Shown here piece by piece: positions 15,866 to 23,776 of a DNA stretch of 24,645 bases. The position numbers and the translations under genes were made by a program. The DNA is taken from contig JAOASV010000320.1 in assembly GCA_030158535.1 (NCBI GenBank), forward strand, positions 1-24,645, in the 5' to 3' direction. The DNA comes from Sediminibacterium sp. Lineage in GTDB: Bacteria; Bacteroidota; Bacteroidia; Chitinophagales; Chitinophagaceae. Positions within the stretch are counted from its first letter, which is position 1. Every line of letters begins with the position of its first letter. The notes below the pieces were generated by a model. It had not been told where the DNA came from, did not search any database, and was given only the letters and a program-made list of their open reading frames with translations.

Positions 15866-17044
15866 ACCAGCAATCCAATCTTTAATGGTAAGTATACTTA
15901 AGGTAGTCATAACCGCTACAACCAGCCACCCTGCTATATCTAGCCACAAAGGCTGCTTATAATTTCCTACTATTTTTTTGTGGCGTGCGGCTATTAAAAT
16001 AACGGCTAATGCTATGGGTAAAATAAGACCGTTGAGTGCGCCAACCGTAACAAGTATTTTTACAGGGTTTCCTAAAACTGCAAAAAGTAGGGTGCTAATA
16101 ATTATAAAAATACTAATTGAAATTTGCTGATGCCTATCCACCCGGCTACTAAAATTTCGTAAAAAAGAAATAGAAGTATAGGCGGCTCCAACAACGGATG
16201 TGATAGCAGCACACCAAAGCACGACACCAAAAAATATATAGCCAATATTTCCAGCTGCAATTTTAAAAACACTAGCCGCCGGATTTGCGGGATCTAAAAT
16301 GGCACCACCCGATACAACGCCTAATGCCGCTAAAAATAAAACGATACGCATGATAGCGGTAATTAAAATACCTGACACGGCACTTCTGTTGGTATCCTTT
16401 AAAGATGCTGTTCCGGAATAGCCAGCATCCAACAAACGGTGACCACCCGCAAAACAAATATATCCACCTACTGTTCCGCCAACGAGTGTTACCACCGATT
16501 TAGCGCTAAACACAGTTGGCATAAAACTATGGGTTATGGCTTCAAACACAGGCGGATTGGAGCTTAGTGCGATAAATAAGGTAAGCGCCATCATAACAAG
16601 CCCTAGTATTTTGGTAAAACGGTCCAGTAAATCACCGGCTTCCTTCATCCAAAATATAAATAGGGCTAAAAGGCAACTGATAACTGCCCCCAGTTTTGGA
16701 TTCAGTCCGGTTAATACTTCGAGCCCTAACCCACAACCCCCAATATTGCCAATGTTAAAAGCGAGGCCGCCGATTACAATGAGCCCAGTTATCAAATACC
16801 CAAGGCCCGGCATTAGTTCATTGGCGATGATGGGTGCGCGTTTACTACTTACGACCAAAATTCTCCAAATATTTAATTGTGCGCCAATGTCTAGTAGTAT
16901 TGATAGTAGAATTACAAAACCAAAACTAGCAAGTAGCTGCTGGGTAAAGACAGTGGTTTGCGTTAAAAATCCAGGACCTATCGCAGAAGTGGCCATTAAA
17001 AAAGCCGCGCCCAATATTGCATTTTGTTTTTTTCCTGAATTCAA
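15857..17044 (-). CDS. NRAMP-related transporter of the pxp operon, lacking metal-binding motifs
   Basis: Polytopic membrane protein of 395 residues with the NRAMP/APC fold, about 11 helices, related to B. subtilis YcsG, which also sits in a pxp (ycsF/kip) operon. The helix-1 start GPGFL (23-27) aligns with canonical NRAMPs. The metal-binding DPGN is replaced by Thr34-Gln35-Gln36-Leu37, and the helix-6 MPH by Gly193-Gly194-Tyr195. Canonical Mn/Fe transport is therefore unlikely. Import of 5-oxoproline or a related amide acid for PxpABC is inferred from operon context. The only start is TTG (17044-17042), 2 nt after the pxpA stop, because an in-frame stop lies just upstream. This suggests translation coupled to pxpA. 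Its 3' end overlaps mnmH by 9 nt. Confidence 0.85.
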   Translation of the reverse strand: MNSGKKQNAILGAAFLMATSAIGPGFLTQTTVFTQQLLASFGFVILLSILLDIGAQLNIWRILVVSSKRAPIIANELMPGLGYLITGLIVIGGLAFNIGNIGGCGLGLEVLTGLNPKLGAVISCLLALFIFWMKEAGDLLDRFTKILGLVMMALTLFIALSSNPPVFEAITHSFMPTVFSAKSVVTLVGGTVGGYICFAGGHRLLDAGYSGTASLKDTNRSAVSGILITAIMRIVLFLAALGVVSGGAILDPANPAASVFKIAAGNIGYIFFGVVLWCAAITSVVGAAYTSISFLRNFSSRVDRHQQISISIFIIISTLLFAVLGNPVKILVTVGALNGLILPIALAVILIAARHKKIVGNYKQPLWLDIAGWLVVAVMTTLSILTIKDWIAGLL

Positions 17045-17046
17045 TG

Positions 17047-17760
17047 CTATTTATTTTTTACAATGCTAAAAATTACTTTTGCAAATGCAAGAGCGTTGGG
17101 TGTATCGGCATGAATACAAATGGTGTCTGCAGCCACATCAATGATGGTTCCATCCATGGCTCTTATTTTTTTCTCTTGCATTAAAAGTGATACTTGTTTC
17201 TCCACGCTTTTTTCATTTGTAAATACAGATCCACTAATATTTCTCGGGCACAAACTACCATCGTTTAGATAGGCTCTATCTGCAAAAACTTCATGTGCAA
17301 TGGCAAGTTTTTGATTCCTTGCTGCCTCTAACATTATGCTGCCGCTTAAACCATAATATACAGCAGTAGGTAACTGGTCAAATACAGCCGTGGCAATGGT
17401 TGTAGCCAGTTCTATATTTTTAGCAGCTTGGTTATATAAAGCGCCATGTGGTTTTACATGTGTTACATCTTCTCCCATTTCTTTTGCGATGCTTGAAAAT
17501 TGCAGTAGCTGTTCAGATACTATATCATACACTACTTCATTTGACAAAAACATTTCTTTTCTTCCAAAATTTTCTTTGTCTGCGTAAGAGAAGTGCGCCC
17601 CTATTTGTACTTTATATTTTTGTGCTAATGCAATTGTTTTTTTGATGGTATCCGTATCACCTGCATGATAACCACAGGCAATGTTTGCGGCGTCTATATA
17701 GGGCATGATTGATTCATCATTGTCTAACCCCTCGCCCATATCACAATTAATCAGTAGCAT
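17047..17760 (-). CDS. pxpA: 5-oxoprolinase subunit A (LamB/YcsF family)
   Basis: Cytoplasmic 237-residue protein of the LamB/YcsF family. The ATG at 17760 is chosen, giving MLLINCDMGEG at the N-terminus as in the family; a longer in-frame start at 17805 would run back into pxpC. Family motifs include NCDMGE (5-10), IACGYHAGD (27-35), IGAHFSYAD followed by NFGRKEM, VKPHGALYN, and EVFADRAY with DGSLCPR. With PxpB and PxpC it forms the prokaryotic ATP-dependent 5-oxoprolinase, which opens pyroglutamate to glutamate. The start lies 1 nt after the pxpC stop and the stop lies 2 nt before the transporter start, so all four genes probably form one transcript. Confidence 0.93.
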   Translation of the reverse strand: MLLINCDMGEGLDNDESIMPYIDAANIACGYHAGDTDTIKKTIALAQKYKVQIGAHFSYADKENFGRKEMFLSNEVVYDIVSEQLLQFSSIAKEMGEDVTHVKPHGALYNQAAKNIELATTIATAVFDQLPTAVYYGLSGSIMLEAARNQKLAIAHEVFADRAYLNDGSLCPRNISGSVFTNEKSVEKQVSLLMQEKKIRAMDGTIIDVAADTICIHADTPNALAFAKVIFSIVKNK

Positions 17761-17761
17761 C

Positions 17762-18700
17762 TTATTTTTCAGAAAAGTATTCTTGTAACCTGAATTTACA
17801 GGCATTTTCTAATTGCTGCAAATTTGTTTCCTGCTGTAATAAAAGTGTTTCCGCTTCTTCAATGCTTATCCATGCTATCCCAAAAGAACTACCAATAGGC
17901 ATTTGTGCCAGCGAAGGCATGTCTGCGCTAATCACGGTCCCAATGCGTGGATAGCCGCCAGTGGTTTGATGATCGGCCATTAGCACAATGAGTTGGCCAC
18001 TTGGCGTTAATTGTAAAGTGCCTCTAGTTACGGCGGAGGATAATAGCTCTGGCGGAACCGTATGGGAAATGGGCGCACTATTTAAGCGAAAGCCCATTCG
18101 GTTGCTTTGCATGTCTATTTCAAATCTTTTACTTTCAAAACCGTCTATTTCATGTTTTAATAATACAGTAAAGTTGGGTCCTTTTATGCAACGAATGATA
18201 TTGGAACGGTAAAATTCCTGCGTATTTGCTGTCCAACCTAGTGTTAATGCATGTAATTGTCCCACTCCTTCAAAGTGATAACCAAATGATGCAACGGTAT
18301 TTAAAACATCGTTTTTTAAAAGCTTTCCTTTTTTACTTTCAAATCCACCTTGCACGGCTAGATAAATTCTAGCTCCATTAGCGCACGTGTTAAATGATAG
18401 TTTTGATCCAGCATTTACAACAATGGGTTGATTGCCATACACGGTTTCGTTATCCAGTGTAGCTGAATTTGCAGCACCTGTAAATGCAAAAATGGTTTCT
18501 TTATGAAATACAATTTCTGCGGCAGGAATATGCATTTCTAAAGTAGTAGCATCTCTTTTGTTTCCCACAAGTGCATTGGCAACCGAATGCGCCACCATAT
18601 CCATAGATCCGCCCGGACTAAACCCTTCCTGTTGTTTTCCATTTTTTGGTAAACCCTGTAAGCTATCTAAAATTCCTGCTTTTGTAATTTGAATACTCAT
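17762..18700 (-). CDS. pxpC: 5-oxoprolinase subunit C (biotin-dependent carboxylase-like, AHS2)
   Basis: Protein of 312 residues covering the AHS2/KipA domain of the allophanate hydrolase-like family. Recognisable segments are EGFSPGGSMDMVAHSVANALVGN-like (about 25-47; compare the family GGAMD...LVGN), FAFTGAAN, IYLAVQGGFE, and QTTGGYPRIGTVISADMP near residue 255. Together with PxpB it forms the PxpBC part of 5-oxoprolinase, equivalent to B. subtilis KipI/KipA. Its ATG overlaps the pxpB stop codon (ATGA, 18697-18700), the usual coupling for these two subunits. The N-terminus has a short charged insertion (KNGKQQ) where many homologues read RxGYQ. Confidence 0.92.
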   Translation of the reverse strand: MSIQITKAGILDSLQGLPKNGKQQEGFSPGGSMDMVAHSVANALVGNKRDATTLEMHIPAAEIVFHKETIFAFTGAANSATLDNETVYGNQPIVVNAGSKLSFNTCANGARIYLAVQGGFESKKGKLLKNDVLNTVASFGYHFEGVGQLHALTLGWTANTQEFYRSNIIRCIKGPNFTVLLKHEIDGFESKRFEIDMQSNRMGFRLNSAPISHTVPPELLSSAVTRGTLQLTPSGQLIVLMADHQTTGGYPRIGTVISADMPSLAQMPIGSSFGIAWISIEEAETLLLQQETNLQQLENACKFRLQEYFSEK

Positions 18701-19419
18701 TGTTTATTTAGTTTTTCAAATTCAAAAAGAGAAATGGCATTAAATCTTACAAAGCTCCCGGGCTTTAGTAAAATATTTTCGTTTTCATCTATTAATGGAA
18801 CTGGCGTTTTACCAATAATTTGCCATCCACCTGGTGAATCACTTGGATATATACCTGTTTGAACGCCAGCAATACCAACACTTCCAGCCTTTACAACTGG
18901 CCTTGGACTTTCATGTCTTGGCGTTTGAATGGCAGGATCTACAATACCCATATACGCAAAGCCAGGTAAAAATCCATTCATAAAAACACGGTAGGTTGTA
19001 GCCGTATGTAATTCAATAACTTCTTGGATAGTTAGATTGTGTTTTTTTGCAACTGATTCGATATCAAGACCCAAAGTTTTATCATAACATACTGGAATGA
19101 TTATTTCTTTTTTGTTTGCCCCGGTGTCATTAACATGCTCTGTTAGATTAACTTCCATCCATTTTTTGATCACTGAACTAACGGATTGGTTATTTTCTTT
19201 TTTTAATTGCTGCTGGTATACCGTCATATAATCATAAACAACGGTTATAGAACTATAGGCAGGAATAATATCAGTAACACCATCTAATTTATTTTTTAAA
19301 AGCGAGGACATTAGCATGTATACCCTATCATTTGTTGCTACACTGATAGGTCCACCAAAATCAAGTGTAACCGCTTGATCTGATACCGAATAAATTTTAT
19401 AAGAAAGTGTAGCAGACAT
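18697..19419 (-). CDS. pxpB: 5-oxoprolinase subunit B (AHS1/KipI family)
   Basis: First gene of the pxp operon, 240 residues, AHS1 domain. An N-terminal alpha/beta part (about 1-80) precedes the cyclophilin-like C-terminal part. The latter holds the conserved GFLPGFAYMG, the TPRHESPRPVVKAGSVGIAG stretch, and YPSDSPGGWQIIGKTP. PxpB pairs with PxpC; in B. subtilis the homologue KipI was also studied as a KinA inhibitor, but in a full pxpABC set the 5-oxoprolinase role is the better call. The ATG start has no strong ribosome binding site, as is normal in this phylum. It is divergent from rmuC with 117 nt between starts. Confidence 0.92.
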   Translation of the reverse strand: MSATLSYKIYSVSDQAVTLDFGGPISVATNDRVYMLMSSLLKNKLDGVTDIIPAYSSITVVYDYMTVYQQQLKKENNQSVSSVIKKWMEVNLTEHVNDTGANKKEIIIPVCYDKTLGLDIESVAKKHNLTIQEVIELHTATTYRVFMNGFLPGFAYMGIVDPAIQTPRHESPRPVVKAGSVGIAGVQTGIYPSDSPGGWQIIGKTPVPLIDENENILLKPGSFVRFNAISLFEFEKLNKQ

Positions 19420-19510
19420 AACCTCAAATTACACCAACTATTTCATAATAAACCGTTACATTTTTTTGTTAAATAATGTTGGTGCTCCAATAGGCGGAGG
19501 ACCCTGACTG

Positions 19511-19518
19511 TATCTTTG
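19511..19518 (+). promoter_or_regulatory. Candidate -7 element (TATCTTTG) of rmuC
   Basis: TATCTTTG matches the Bacteroidota TAnnTTTG consensus and lies 18 nt before the rmuC ATG. It would start transcription near 19525, which makes the upstream in-frame TTG (19516) untranslated and supports the ATG at 19537. No convincing -33 element is seen at normal spacing. Confidence 0.45.
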
Positions 19519-19536
19519 ATTTCTAAAATTTTACGA

Positions 19537-20808
19537 ATGAACGAATTTGTTTTATATGCTTCCCTTGCCGTTAGTAGCCTATCGCTTTTACTTGTGATCC
19601 TGCTTCTTATAAAATCCAATAGTGGCGCAGGTTTGCAAAGCGAAATGGCCGTACTACAATCTAAAATTGCCCAACTAGAGCATTCTATAAAAACAGATTT
19701 TAGTATGAATAGAACGGAAATCAACAACAGACTACAATCTGGACTTGATAGCCTAATTCAAAAAACAGATGCTAATCATAAACTCAATAGAGATGATTTG
19801 AGAACAGGCTTAATTGATTTAACGCAAGAGCTTAAAAATAAATTTACCGACCTAACAGAAGGCCAATCTAAACTTGTGCAACAAACTGAAAAAAAGCTAG
19901 AGCAAATGCGCGAAACAGTGGATGAAAAGCTTCAAAAAACGTTGAATGAAAGACTGGGTCAATCCTTTGAAGCGGTGGGCAAGCAATTGGAAGCCGTGCA
20001 GGTTGGTCTTGGAGAAATGAAAACACTAGCTGGTGATGTAGGTGGATTAAAAAAAGTGTTGAGTAACGTTAAAATGCGTGGTGGCATTGGTGAAGTGCAG
20101 CTAGCCATGTTATTAGAGCAGATTCTAGCACCAGAGCAGTATGCGGCCAATGTTAAAACCAAACAAAACAGTGCAGACATTGTAGAATTTGCCATTAAAC
20201 TACCTGGGCGAGATGATAACAACAAACAGGTTTGGCTTCCTATCGATGCTAAATTTCCTAAAGATGTATATGAGCAGTTACAAACTGCTTACGACACTTC
20301 TGATTTACCTCAAATAGAAATAGCGCAAAAAAATTTAGAGCAAACCATTAAAAAAATGGCTAAAGATATTTCTGATAAATACATTGATCCGCCCAATACC
20401 ACCGATTTTGGCATTCTATTTTTACCATTCGAGGGAATCTATGCCGAAGTGGTAAGAAAAGCTAGCTTACTCGAAGATTTACAGCGCAATTATAAAATAG
20501 TGGTGACGGGGCCAAGCACGCTAGCCGCCATTTTAAATAGTTTACAAATGGGCTTTAAAACACTCGCAATTCAAAAGCGTAGTGGTGAGGTTTGGAAAGT
20601 GCTGGGTAATGTAAAAACCGAATTTGAAAAATTTGGCGGCCTTATTGAAAAAGCGCAAGGCAATATTCAAAATGGTCTCAAGCAACTTGATGAAGTAGTG
20701 GGTGTGCGTACCCGTGCTATTCATCGTCAATTAAGGGATGTAGAGGTTTTAAACGATGCACCAGATAGTGCAAATGCCCTCGAAAATCCGGGCATAGCGC
20801 TTGACTAG
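19537..20808 (+). CDS. rmuC: RmuC family DNA recombination protein
   Basis: Protein of 423 residues from the ATG at 19537. The N-terminal hydrophobic helix (about residues 3-25) is followed by a long coiled coil (about 28-150), then the RmuC nuclease-like domain (about 160-385). Family motifs are MRGGIGEVQLAMLLEQIL, VWLPIDAKFPKDVYE, YIDPPNTTDFGILFLPFEG, VVTGPSTLAAILNSLQMGF and KRSGEVWKVLGNVKTEFEKF. RmuC limits recombination between inverted repeats in E. coli and its core is related to restriction-type nucleases; the exact activity here is unknown. The stop overlaps the convergent alpha/beta hydrolase stop by 4 nt. Confidence 0.92.
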   Translation: MNEFVLYASLAVSSLSLLLVILLLIKSNSGAGLQSEMAVLQSKIAQLEHSIKTDFSMNRTEINNRLQSGLDSLIQKTDANHKLNRDDLRTGLIDLTQELKNKFTDLTEGQSKLVQQTEKKLEQMRETVDEKLQKTLNERLGQSFEAVGKQLEAVQVGLGEMKTLAGDVGGLKKVLSNVKMRGGIGEVQLAMLLEQILAPEQYAANVKTKQNSADIVEFAIKLPGRDDNNKQVWLPIDAKFPKDVYEQLQTAYDTSDLPQIEIAQKNLEQTIKKMAKDISDKYIDPPNTTDFGILFLPFEGIYAEVVRKASLLEDLQRNYKIVVTGPSTLAAILNSLQMGFKTLAIQKRSGEVWKVLGNVKTEFEKFGGLIEKAQGNIQNGLKQLDEVVGVRTRAIHRQLRDVEVLNDAPDSANALENPGIALD

Positions 20809-21752
20809 GGTAAATTTAAAAATGTACAAATGGCTGCAGCTACTTTGGTAGGCGTTTCTTCCATAGGCGCATGTCCAACATTCTTTAACACAACAAGTTT
20901 ACTTCCTTTGATGTCTTTATTAAAAAGATATGCATTGGAAACATTGATGAGCTGATCCTGATCGCCCCAAATAATAAGTGTTGGAATAGTAATTGTTTTT
21001 ATAGGGGTAGGGGTAGGTTTAAAGCCGGCTTTAAAAATAGAGAGTGCGGCTTTTCTGTTGCCCTCTCTTAATAGTAAATCGTGGTAACGGTTAATAGATT
21101 CGTCATTGATTTTAGTTTTATCTACAAAAACACCTTCTAAACTTTTTTTGACTAAAAATTTAGGCGTTACCCATAATAATAAATTATTGATAACAGGCAT
21201 ACTTGCAATTTTAAAACCAAGCGACCCTTTTTCATTTTTTTTAGGATATCCACTTGCATCAAGTAATATTAGTTGCTGTACCCTTGTTTTGTTATATAGC
21301 GCGTAATGCCATGCAATGCTTCCCCCTAGTGAATTTCCTGCTACAATACATGATGTAACTTTTAATTTTTCTAATACCGAATCTACAAAAATGTTATAGA
21401 CATCTGCATTGTATGTATTTTCTTTATTGGGCCCGGTTAACCCAAAAGCAGGTAGGTCAAAACGAATAATTTTCTTTTTGTCTTTTAGAAGCAGTGTTAA
21501 ACTATCCCAGGTATGAAGGGATGCCGATGTTCCGTGTATTAGCACAAGTGGAACCGTATCTGACTCGGGCCCTTCTATTGTATAATGTACCTGCATACCT
21601 AATACAGGCAAAAATTTTGATTCTTTGCTCGTATAAAGAGGTAGTAGTGTTTCTAATTTTTTATCTGATTCTGCTAGCGCCAAAATCCCAACAACAACGA
21701 CTATTAAAATTGTAATAATTCCTATCCCAGTATATTGTATAATCTTTTTCAT
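20805..21752 (-). CDS. Membrane-anchored alpha/beta hydrolase
   Basis: Alpha/beta-hydrolase fold protein of 315 residues with an N-terminal transmembrane helix (about 9-26) that anchors or exports it. Catalytic elements are visible: oxyanion-hole HGTSAS (73-78), nucleophile elbow GNSLGG with Ser141, acid Asp266 in WGDQDQ, and His294 in VGHAPMEE. This is an intact triad typical of esterases and C-C hydrolases; the substrate cannot be predicted. It is the last gene of a three-gene minus-strand group, starting 5 nt after the thioredoxin-like gene. Its stop overlaps rmuC by 4 nt. Confidence 0.88.
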   Translation of the reverse strand: MKKIIQYTGIGIITILIVVVVGILALAESDKKLETLLPLYTSKESKFLPVLGMQVHYTIEGPESDTVPLVLIHGTSASLHTWDSLTLLLKDKKKIIRFDLPAFGLTGPNKENTYNADVYNIFVDSVLEKLKVTSCIVAGNSLGGSIAWHYALYNKTRVQQLILLDASGYPKKNEKGSLGFKIASMPVINNLLLWVTPKFLVKKSLEGVFVDKTKINDESINRYHDLLLREGNRKAALSIFKAGFKPTPTPIKTITIPTLIIWGDQDQLINVSNAYLFNKDIKGSKLVVLKNVGHAPMEETPTKVAAAICTFLNLP

Positions 21753-21757
21753 GAAAG

Positions 21758-22198
21758 TTATTGTTTATGGGCTTCTATAGATTCTTTAATTGATCTAACA
21801 AAATCAGCAGGGGCTATTGGTTGTTCATGACTCCAGCGCTTCAAAATATTTCCTTCGGCATCTGTAATGATGGTATAAGGAGCTAGCACTTTATTGTTAA
21901 AGCGTTCAAGTAGTATTGAATTGTGGTGAAATTGTTTTTCGCTATCACCAGTCCGCTCTATTCCTAAATCTACTTTTAATAATACAACCTCTTTGTTTGC
22001 ATATTCAATAAAGTCGCTGCTTTCAAATAATGCTTTTTCTAGTTTAATATTTTTAGCGTCTCTATTTTTATGTACAAAATGGATGAGGATGATTTTGTTT
22101 TCTTTTAATGACCTCTGTTTCGCAATGTCAAAATTGGACTCCCAATTTGGAGATAGTTGAATGATTGGGAAAAGAAATATCAATAGTAGGCGGAACAT
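21758..22198 (-). CDS. Thioredoxin-fold protein lacking the CxxC motif
   Basis: Protein of 146 residues from the ATG at 22198, which begins a signal-like hydrophobic segment (MFRLLLIFLFPIIQL); an in-frame start at 22249 would overlap the upstream gene. The body resembles thioredoxin-like DUF255/DsbD-C-type domains: ILIHF strand, IKLEKALFESSDFIEYANK, VVLLKVDLG and APYTIITDAEGN with the cis-Pro. Where relatives read WCxxC before IKL, this protein has Arg46-Asp47-Ala48-Lys49-Asn50 and contains no Cys in the mature part. It cannot act as a disulfide oxidoreductase in the normal way. It begins 1 nt after the cytochrome/VCBS gene and is probably periplasmic. Function unknown. Confidence 0.8.
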   Translation of the reverse strand: MFRLLLIFLFPIIQLSPNWESNFDIAKQRSLKENKIILIHFVHKNRDAKNIKLEKALFESSDFIEYANKEVVLLKVDLGIERTGDSEKQFHHNSILLERFNNKVLAPYTIITDAEGNILKRWSHEQPIAPADFVRSIKESIEAHKQ

Positions 22199-22199
22199 A

Positions 22200-23717
22200 T
22201 TAATTTGTTTTATTGTTGCGCAACACCAATAACTGCGGGAAATGTTCAATTCCTTTCATAAGGAGTTGTGTCATTTCACTAAAGGTATAAATAAAAGAAC
22301 CAAGTACGATATCTGTATCGCCATCTTTATCTATATCGGCGACTTCCATGGTAAGCCACTTTCCATTGGCAGCTTCTGGTGTAGAAGCAGCGCTGAACTG
22401 CATATTCCCCGTGTTTTCAAAATAAATAAATCCTTGTTCTGGTTTAGCAAGGTCGTCATAAAAAGAGATTGCTGCAATGTCTACATCCCCATCTCCATCA
22501 AAGTCTCTCGCAACAGCTTTACTAGCGCCATACATTGGAAAGAAAAAACTTTCTTTAAAATGATTGAGTTTGTCATTGATTAAAATGCGAACGCCATGAA
22601 ATCTTTTTTTAACCCTCGATAAATCCCAGTTGTCTCCATTGGTCATAACGATATCTAAATATCCATCTTTGTTAACATCCACCATTTCAAAATAACTTAC
22701 TCCATACACAGGTGGAAATTTAACCAGTGGCGTTTCTTTAAAACTACCATCACCTTTATTTTCTAAATAATAAATGCCTTCGTAGGCCTGCGCCATCATT
22801 ACTACAATGTCTAATTTTCCATCTTTGTTTAAATCTACAATTTCTGCTTTTCTAGCACCTGGACGGTATACTAAAATATTTTCTTTGCGGATATCACCAC
22901 CATCCAACCAACTTATTTTGCCGGTATGATTTCCAAATTGACAAATAAGAATATCTTCTTTACCGTCCTGATTTAAATCTGCTTTTTCAATATTTACAGG
23001 TCTAGCCAAACCACCAAATGAGCTTTTCTGATCGGTAGAGTCAAGTGATATTAACAAACCTTCTTTTTTTTCTGAAGGCGCAATGCTACCAATACATAAG
23101 GCCCTTGGTTCTTTATTTTTTTCAAACAATAAATCTACCACAGCAGATGGCGTATTCCATGTTTCAGTGAGACGCAAATTTTTATCTAAAGCATACAACT
23201 CATTAATGGCATCACTCACATACAATGTGCCAGTGGCTTCATTAAATTTGATCATGCTTGTTTTTGGTGCTTGTTTGTTGTCAATAAAAACAGGCTGATT
23301 AAAAAACTGTCGAATGGATGTTTTTACAACAGTTGTATTTTTTGCTGGAATTACAGTTGCTGGCGCTTTTGCAATATAAAAGTCTACAATTTTTTGCCAG
23401 TCCGATTTTGAAATAATGGGTGAAGTTGGATAGACCCTCAATTTCTCTACAATGGCAGCTTCAGATGGTTCCATTTCTGCATAGGGGCTGTCATTAACGC
23501 CTCTAATACCCAGTCTCCAACCCATATTAGGTAGTATGCTTTCTTTCCAAGTTTTTTTATCTAATAAATCAGGAGCCGTATACAAATGACAACTACCGCA
23601 ATACTGTTTTGCAAGGGCTTCTCCGGTTGTACTCGTTGTCGCTGTTTTTGAAGTAAAAGAAAAGAGTCCGCAAACTATGACACCCAATAATCCAATTATT
23701 ACTAATTTAATCTTCAT
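22200..23717 (-). CDS. Exported cytochrome c domain fused to FG-GAP/VCBS-repeat propeller
   Basis: Protein of 505 residues. The N-terminal hydrophobic segment (5-21) is a signal peptide or anchor. A mono-haem c site CGSCH (40-44) follows, with a candidate axial Met65 in PNMGWRLG. The rest is a beta-propeller of FG-GAP/VCBS repeats with at least five calcium-type loops (DLNQDGKED, DLNKDGKLD, DVNKDGYLD, DFDGDGDVD, DIDKDGDTD). The haem implies export and cytochrome c maturation; the propeller may bind protein or glycan. Such cytochrome/VCBS fusions occur in Bacteroidota, but no substrate is known to me. It heads an operon with the CxxC-less thioredoxin protein and the alpha/beta hydrolase. Confidence 0.85.
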   Translation of the reverse strand: MKIKLVIIGLLGVIVCGLFSFTSKTATTSTTGEALAKQYCGSCHLYTAPDLLDKKTWKESILPNMGWRLGIRGVNDSPYAEMEPSEAAIVEKLRVYPTSPIISKSDWQKIVDFYIAKAPATVIPAKNTTVVKTSIRQFFNQPVFIDNKQAPKTSMIKFNEATGTLYVSDAINELYALDKNLRLTETWNTPSAVVDLLFEKNKEPRALCIGSIAPSEKKEGLLISLDSTDQKSSFGGLARPVNIEKADLNQDGKEDILICQFGNHTGKISWLDGGDIRKENILVYRPGARKAEIVDLNKDGKLDIVVMMAQAYEGIYYLENKGDGSFKETPLVKFPPVYGVSYFEMVDVNKDGYLDIVMTNGDNWDLSRVKKRFHGVRILINDKLNHFKESFFFPMYGASKAVARDFDGDGDVDIAAISFYDDLAKPEQGFIYFENTGNMQFSAASTPEAANGKWLTMEVADIDKDGDTDIVLGSFIYTFSEMTQLLMKGIEHFPQLLVLRNNKTN

Positions 23718-23737
23718 TTTTCTTAATTTTACAATCC

Positions 23738-23766
23738 TTTGTAATTGTTCGTTACAAATATATTAA
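23738..23766 (+). promoter_or_regulatory. Candidate promoter of the DUF1648/SdpI gene
   Basis: TTTG (23738-23741) as a -33 element is followed after 17 nt by TATATTAA (23759-23766), a partial match to TAnnTTTG. Transcription would begin a few nt before the ATG at 23777. The element overlaps the opposite-strand candidate at 23755-23762. Confidence 0.35.
23755..23762 (-). promoter_or_regulatory. Candidate -7 element (TATATTTG) of the cytochrome/VCBS operon
   Basis: On the minus strand the sequence reads TATATTTG, an exact TAnnTTTG match, 37 nt upstream of the ATG at 23717. This gives a leader of about 30 nt. No clear -33 partner is visible. Confidence 0.4.
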
Positions 23767-23776
23767 CCCGCTAACT

